Of a DNA stretch of 64,000 nucleotides, positions 59,929 through 64,000 are shown in pieces (the first letter of the stretch is position 1; the number at the start of each line of letters is the position of its first letter). The notes below the pieces were generated by a model. It was not told the origin of the DNA, made no database searches, and saw only the letters and a program-made list of their open reading frames with translations. The position numbers were made by a program, and so were the translations under genes. The stretch is from Actinomycetota bacterium (GTDB lineage Bacteria; Actinomycetota; Actinomycetes; S36-B12): assembly GCA_016870195.1 (NCBI GenBank), contig VGCC01000001.1:180087-244086 (forward strand), in the 5' to 3' direction.

Positions 59929-60573
59929 ATGCGCACTCGCCACCGCCTCATTGCAGCCCTCGCCACAGCAGCCCTCCTCGGCTTCTCGGCTACTGGTCCC
60001 GCACTCGCCGACACCCAGAAGAAGGTGGCCACCTGGGAGTCAGCCCAGCAACTCACCGGCAGCGACGGCTCCCTGTGGAAGCCGACGTTCACCGCGGGCC
60101 TGCCACTGAAGGGAAAGATCACCGTCGTCAACGGCACACAGGGTGACGGCTCGCGCGCGATGGCAGTCCAAGCCACCTACGCGAAGGGTGCGCGCACCGC
60201 CACGGTGTTGGAGAATTACAAGGGAACCGCGTCGGCCCTCGACGCAGAGCCAAATATCGCCGCGGAGCTCGTCGGGAAGCCGAAGATCACCGTGGGCTCC
60301 CCAGATATGCGCTACACAGTGCGCGCCACGGTGTCCGCGAACTGCTACAACGTCAAGCCCGGCGCTGACGGTTCAGTCCCGCCACCTCCCGCAGGGTTCC
60401 GTTGCTCACAGTCGGACGTGGCGAAGTTCGGTGGCACCCTCACCGTGACCATGAAGCCAACGAGCACCATGACCGCGCCGGGGACCACCTTCGTCACGAT
60501 TCAGGTCTCCCCCGGCATCACCTACGACCAACTGATCCACATGGTGCAAGGACTCGTGCAGGTCGGCCCGTAA
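59929..60573 (+). CDS. Secreted protein of unknown function
   Basis: A 214-residue protein with a clear Sec signal peptide (MRTRHRLIAALATAALLGFS, cleavage near ALA-D at about 28). The mature part is mostly predicted beta and includes ITVVNGTQGDGSRAMAVQAT and TMTAPGTTFVTIQVSPGITY. Two cysteines (NCYNV and FRCSQS) may form a disulfide. No family was recognised. It is followed 18 bases later by yajQ but probably belongs with the upstream tRNA-Tyr region. Confidence 0.75.
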   Translation: MRTRHRLIAALATAALLGFSATGPALADTQKKVATWESAQQLTGSDGSLWKPTFTAGLPLKGKITVVNGTQGDGSRAMAVQATYAKGARTATVLENYKGTASALDAEPNIAAELVGKPKITVGSPDMRYTVRATVSANCYNVKPGADGSVPPPPAGFRCSQSDVAKFGGTLTVTMKPTSTMTAPGTTFVTIQVSPGITYDQLIHMVQGLVQVGP

Positions 60574-60591
60574 ACCAGGAAGGACGCACTC

Positions 60592-61083
60592 GTGGCAGAT
60601 AGCAGTTTCGACATCGTCTCCAAGGTGGATCACCAGGAGGCGGACAACGCGCTGAATCAGGCGGCGAAGGAACTCGCCCAGCGTTTCGACTTCAAGAACA
60701 CCGGTACCACGATCGAGTGGAAGGGTGAGGAGGTCGTGGAGATCACCTCCGGCACCGAGGAGCGCGCCGTGGCAGCCCTCGAGGTGTTCAAGGAGAAGTT
60801 GATCAAGCGCAGCATCAGCCTCAAGTCCTTCTCCGCTGGTGACCCCCGTGCCTCCGGCAAGGAGTTCAAGATCAACGGCAAGTTCACCAACGGGATCAGC
60901 AGCGAACAGGCGAAGAAGGTCGCGAAACTAATCCGCGATGAGGGCCCGAAGAGCGTGAAAACGCAGATTCAGGGCGACGAGTTACGCGTGACGAGCAAGA
61001 GTCGCGATGATCTGCAGGACACCATCGCGTTGGTGAAGGATGCCGACCTAGACTTCGCGGTCCAGTTCGTCAACTACCGCTAG
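60592..61083 (+). CDS. yajQ: YajQ-family nucleotide-binding protein
   Basis: A 163-residue protein of the UPF0234 family. The translation reads [20 protein letters not shown] with a GTG start, and [20 protein letters not shown] and QFVNYR at the end are conserved. Family members bind nucleotides, and some bind cyclic di-GMP. The TAG stop overlaps the convergent membrane-protein stop in a shared CTAG. Confidence 0.95.
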   Translation: MADSSFDIVSKVDHQEADNALNQAAKELAQRFDFKNTGTTIEWKGEEVVEITSGTEERAVAALEVFKEKLIKRSISLKSFSAGDPRASGKEFKINGKFTNGISSEQAKKVAKLIRDEGPKSVKTQIQGDELRVTSKSRDDLQDTIALVKDADLDFAVQFVNYR

Positions 61084-61469
61084 GACTTGCCCAGCGTCCT
61101 GATCTGCGAGATGAACAATCCGCTCATCGCCACCCAGGCGCCGACAACCAGCACGTCCGTCGCGTTTAGAGACGTCAACGTGGTCACAATGGACGCAATG
61201 AGCGCGAACGAAACCGCGATCAAGCCGAAGATCGCCCATTGACGCTGCTTCGCATCGGTCATGTTCCGGGACCGAGTATTCCCCTTGCCGGTGAGAGCCT
61301 GCCGGAGACCGACGAGCCCGAAGATCACGACCACTACACCGAGTACATACCCAAATGTTCCCCAGTCCGCGAACGGCTGCACGATGAATGCCCCGATCAG
61401 GGCTATCACGACAACGACAACGTAGAACCACCCGAGCTTCTTATTCTGACTTTCGGTCCATTCGGCCAT
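61080..61469 (-). CDS. Four-segment membrane protein, unknown
   Basis: A 129-residue protein with four predicted membrane segments ([55 protein letters not shown] and [19 protein letters not shown]). It starts three bases after the ferredoxin-like gene, so it may be the last gene of the nuoB-nuoC-nuoI-like operon. No motif identifies it; it is too short for NuoH, NuoL, NuoM or NuoN. Confidence 0.6.
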   Translation of the reverse strand: MAEWTESQNKKLGWFYVVVVVIALIGAFIVQPFADWGTFGYVLGVVVVIFGLVGLRQALTGKGNTRSRNMTDAKQRQWAIFGLIAVSFALIASIVTTLTSLNATDVLVVGAWVAMSGLFISQIRTLGKS

Positions 61470-61471
61470 GG

Positions 61472-61786
61472 CTACCCCCAGGCCGCAAGGATATCCATCC
61501 CCTGGTCAAGATCCACGCGGCTCACTGTGGAGTAGTCGACGTCCCCCCGCCACTCCAGTGCATCGAAGGGGCACACCTCGATGCAGATTCCGCAGTACAT
61601 GCAGAGCCCGTAGTCGATGGTGAACTGATCGAGGACGTTGATGGTGCGAGGTCTGCGCGCGTCAGCCTTGTCGACCTGTTCGGTATGGGACTCCAGGGTG
61701 ATGCACCATGCTGGACACTCGCGAACACAGAGCATGCAGGAGGTGCAGTCCTCCGGGATCAGCGCAATCACACCGTGTCTGCTCAT
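61472..61786 (-). CDS. NuoI-like ferredoxin subunit
   Basis: A 104-residue protein with two [4Fe-4S] motifs, CTSCMLCVRECPAWC and CMYCGICIEVCP, separated by about 45 residues as in NuoI. Lacks the longer N- and C-terminal parts of full-size NuoI. The ATG overlaps the nuoC-like stop (ATGA). It would pass electrons between soluble ferredoxin and the NuoB/NuoC-like proteins. Confidence 0.85.
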   Translation of the reverse strand: MSRHGVIALIPEDCTSCMLCVRECPAWCITLESHTEQVDKADARRPRTINVLDQFTIDYGLCMYCGICIEVCPFDALEWRGDVDYSTVSRVDLDQGMDILAAWG

Positions 61787-62235
61787 AACTCCCACTCCGG
61801 CTGCACCCCCGGCGGACGAGTCCGGCGCCGTGACGGATTGGCCCCCTGCCGGCCGTCGTCACCGGGCTCCGCGGCGCCGGGCCACGGGGTCTCCACCCGT
61901 GCTGGGAGCGGCGTCACTTTCCGCATTGGGGGTCGGGTGTCATGGTCGTGACGCAGGAGCGGTACTCCTTCGCCGATGCGCACCCCGAACATCTCGGATG
62001 TTTCGCGCTCCGACCACGCCGCAGCGGGATGGAGATCGGAGATGCTCGCGAGCGCTCCGTCGTAGGGAACGCATGTCATGCGCCACGCATGTTCCGCGCC
62101 GCGGATGTAGTGGGCGATCACGTCGATCGACTCCCGGCGATCGATTGCGGTGAGCAGATCGAGTCGCCATCCGTGCATCGCTTCGGCACTGGCCCGCCAG
62201 TCCGCGGGCATGACGACTTCCGGTGTCACCTGCAT
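61783..62235 (-). CDS. NuoC-like 30-kDa subunit
   Basis: A 150-residue protein of the complex I 30-kDa subunit group. RLDLLTAIDRRESIDVIAHY and PAAAWSERETSEMFGVRIGE match the conserved W-x-E-R-E-x-x-x-M-F-G pattern. The last 50 residues are Pro, Arg and Gly rich and are not part of the family core. The start overlaps the nuoB-like stop by one base. Confidence 0.78.
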   Translation of the reverse strand: MQVTPEVVMPADWRASAEAMHGWRLDLLTAIDRRESIDVIAHYIRGAEHAWRMTCVPYDGALASISDLHPAAAWSERETSEMFGVRIGEGVPLLRHDHDTRPPMRKVTPLPARVETPWPGAAEPGDDGRQGANPSRRRTRPPGVQPEWEL

Positions 62236-62636
62236 CAGGCGACCTCGCGGCGCAGTGCGGCGATCAACGAATCCGGCCCCGGTGGGCACCCGGGGACGTA
62301 CCTGCTCACCGGAATCAGGGCGTCCACACCCGGGACCACCGAAGGGGCATCCCAGTACGGTCCACCGCTCGTCGCGCACGCACCAAAGGCGAGCACTCGC
62401 ACCGGGCCCTGTTCGGCGGCGCGCTCCCAGGCTCGCAGCACCGCCGGAGCGAGAGCGTGGGTCACCGTCCCCGAGACGAGCAGCACGGTCGAGTCCGGGG
62501 AGCGTTCCGTCCCCACCTCGGAGGCCAGCGCCCCCGACCCCACCGCCGCCTCGACCTCCAGGGAGCAGCAGGCGAGTCCCAGGTTCAGCAGCTCCACGGC
62601 CACTCCGGGCTCGTCTCGGAGGCGGTAGCGGGTCAC
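62235..62636 (-). CDS. NuoB-like 20-kDa subunit
   Basis: A 133-residue protein carrying the N2-cluster pattern: tandem Cys23-Cys24 (LACCSLE), Cys87 (GACATSGGPYW) and Cys117 (YVPGCPPGPDS). The tandem cysteines point to complex I-type NuoB rather than group 4 hydrogenase. GTG start. It is first in an operon of nuoB-nuoC-nuoI-like genes and diverges from the oxoacid:ferredoxin oxidoreductase gene 99 bases away. No nuoD or membrane NuoH, L, M or N is in the window. Confidence 0.85.
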   Translation of the reverse strand: MTRYRLRDEPGVAVELLNLGLACCSLEVEAAVGSGALASEVGTERSPDSTVLLVSGTVTHALAPAVLRAWERAAEQGPVRVLAFGACATSGGPYWDAPSVVPGVDALIPVSRYVPGCPPGPDSLIAALRREVA

Positions 62637-62735
62637 GCCGGCAGGCTACTGCCGGGATGCGTGACGGGGACCAGCGCCCACCGGCAGAATGTGCTTCAGG
62701 ATATCCGGGATGTCCGATCGTGGGAGGGTGTTTAC

Positions 62736-64000
62736 GTGACGAAACAGGTCGTGCAGGTCGACCGCGTGGTCATCCGCTTCGCTGGCGACTCCGGCGATGG
62801 CATGCAGCTCACCGGCGACCGGTTCACGTCCGAGACAGCCTGGTTCGGAAACGACCTCGTCACCCTGCCGGACTTCCCCGCGGAGATCCGTGCCCCCGCC
62901 GGCACCATGGCCGGCGTCTCGTCCTTCCAGCTCGCCTTCGCCGACCACGAGATCACCACCCCCGGTGATGCCCCCAACGTGCTCGTGGCAATGAACCCAG
63001 CGGCGCTGCGCGCCAACATCAAAGATCTGCCCGCAGGCGCCGACATCATCGTGAACACGGACGAGTTCACCAAGCGCAACCTAGAGCGAGTCGGCTATCC
63101 GGCGAGTCCTCTCGAGGATGGGTCCCTCTCCAACTACAAGATCCATTCGATCCCGCTCACCTCGATGACCGTCGAGGCCCTCGCCGAATTCGACATCACG
63201 AAGAAGGATGCGGAGCGCGCGAAGAACATGTTCGCGCTCGGCCTGCTCAGCTGGCTCTACCACCGCCCCACCGAGGGCACACGCACGTTCCTGGAGAAGA
63301 AGTTCGCCTCGAAGCCAGAGATCATGCGTGCGAACCTCGCGGCTTTCGAAGCGGGATGGTCCTTCGGCGAGACCACCGAAGACTTCTCCATCCAGTACGA
63401 GGTCAAGCCCGCCACGATGCGGGAGGGCGTCTACCGCAACATCACCGGGAATCTGGCTCTCGCGTACGGACTCGTCGCGGCCGGGCAGCAGAGTGGACTC
63501 TCCGTGTTCCTCGGCTCGTACCCGATCACCCCGGCATCAGACATCCTGCACGAATTGAGCAAGCACAAGCGCTTCGGTGTGGTCACCTTCCAGGCTGAGG
63601 ATGAGATCGCGGGTGCCACATCCGCGATCGGTGCTTCCTACGGTGGCGCACTCGGCGTCACCACCACGTCCGGCCCGGGCATCGCCCTGAAGTCCGAGGC
63701 GATCGGACTCGCGGTGTCGTTGGAACTTCCGCTGATCGTGATCGACGTTCAGCGCGGCGGACCCTCCACCGGTTTGCCGACCAAGACCGAACAGTCGGAC
63801 CTCCTCCAGGCGATGTTCGGGCGCAACGGCGAATCCCCCGTACCGATCATCGCCCCGCAGAGCCCCTCGGACTGCTTCGACGCTGCACTCGAGGCCGCAC
63901 GTATCGCCGTCACCTACCGCACCCCGGTGTTCCTGCTCTCCGACGGATACCTCGCCAACGGCTCCGAACCGTGGCGGGTGCCCGATCCGAGCGAACTTCC
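62736..64000 (+). CDS. korA: 2-oxoacid:ferredoxin oxidoreductase alpha (gamma-alpha fused) subunit, partial
   Basis: The first 421 codons of a gene that runs off the window. The GTG start (TKQVVQVDRVVIRFAGDSGD) has GGGAGG upstream. The N-terminal part is the gamma-like domain (FAGDSGDGMQLTGDRFTSET), then the pyrimidine-binding domain (FLGSYPITPASDILHELSKH, QAEDEIAGATSAIGASYGGA and RGGPSTGLPTKTEQSDLLQA). Such KorA proteins work with KorB to oxidise 2-oxoglutarate to succinyl-CoA and reduce ferredoxin. The KorB gene would lie beyond 64 kb. Confidence 0.92.
   Translation, partial: MTKQVVQVDRVVIRFAGDSGDGMQLTGDRFTSETAWFGNDLVTLPDFPAEIRAPAGTMAGVSSFQLAFADHEITTPGDAPNVLVAMNPAALRANIKDLPAGADIIVNTDEFTKRNLERVGYPASPLEDGSLSNYKIHSIPLTSMTVEALAEFDITKKDAERAKNMFALGLLSWLYHRPTEGTRTFLEKKFASKPEIMRANLAAFEAGWSFGETTEDFSIQYEVKPATMREGVYRNITGNLALAYGLVAAGQQSGLSVFLGSYPITPASDILHELSKHKRFGVVTFQAEDEIAGATSAIGASYGGALGVTTTSGPGIALKSEAIGLAVSLELPLIVIDVQRGGPSTGLPTKTEQSDLLQAMFGRNGESPVPIIAPQSPSDCFDAALEAARIAVTYRTPVFLLSDGYLANGSEPWRVPDPSEL

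Noticed and set aside
62235..62636. Group 4 hydrogenase small subunit
   Set aside because: The tandem CC pattern and YVPGCPPGPDS match complex I NuoB; no hydrogenase large subunit with nickel ligands is present.

Overview
This is a GC-rich chromosomal window from an actinobacterium. The evidence is the core gene order (secE-nusG-rplK-rplA, rplJ-rplL, rpoB-rpoC, str, S10, spc and alpha operons in one run, and rpmG-hadA-hadB-murB), many GTG starts, a zinc-type S4, S14, L33 and L36, and an actinobacterial L10 leader. Genus cannot be fixed from the sequence alone; class Actinomycetia is the best guess.

Positions 1-29 kb, almost all on the minus strand: an nnr fragment, glmS, glmM, rpsI and rplM (amino-sugar synthesis plus ribosome). 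Then a cupin, an MFS transporter and a vapBC toxin-antitoxin pair. Then truA and the alpha operon (rplQ, rpoA, rpsD, rpsK, rpsM, rpmJ, infA), a DUF4160/DUF2442 pair, map-adk-secY, the complete spc and S10 operons, tuf, fusA, rpsG and rpsL.

Positions 29-48 kb: a small membrane protein and an unusual ATPase-like/GNAT acetyltransferase precede rpoC and rpoB. A 100-residue plus-strand gene sits between rpoB and rplL. rplJ carries an L10 autoregulatory leader. A complete branched-chain amino-acid type ABC importer (livG-livF-livH-livM and its binding protein) lies between rplJ and rplA, bounded by hairpins. rplK, nusG, secE and tRNA-Trp close this part.

Positions 48-64 kb are mixed: an aspartate aminotransferase; murB with a glycosyltransferase and the hadA/hadB dehydratase pair; rpmG; tRNA-Met and tRNA-Thr; a short-chain dehydrogenase; a DUF2165 pseudogene with two in-frame stops; an acyl-CoA/4-coumarate ligase; a DUF305 lipoprotein; divergent xylose isomerase and zinc alcohol dehydrogenase genes; an AhpD-like protein; tRNA-Tyr; a secreted protein of unknown role; yajQ; a short nuoB-nuoC-nuoI-like operon; and the divergent start of a 2-oxoacid:ferredoxin oxidoreductase alpha gene running off the end.

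Most of the window is the ordinary information-processing core. No prophage, CRISPR array or insertion sequence was seen. The most interesting points are: a natural Arg at S12 position 88, where K88R gives streptomycin resistance in other bacteria; truA with no canonical start upstream of its conserved N-terminus and a perfect 14-bp hairpin over the likely start; tandem-repeat insertions in LivM and L22; two toxin-antitoxin-like gene pairs inserted in the core operons; the orphan NuoBCI operon opposite the ferredoxin-reducing oxidoreductase; and the twice-nonsense DUF2165 gene.
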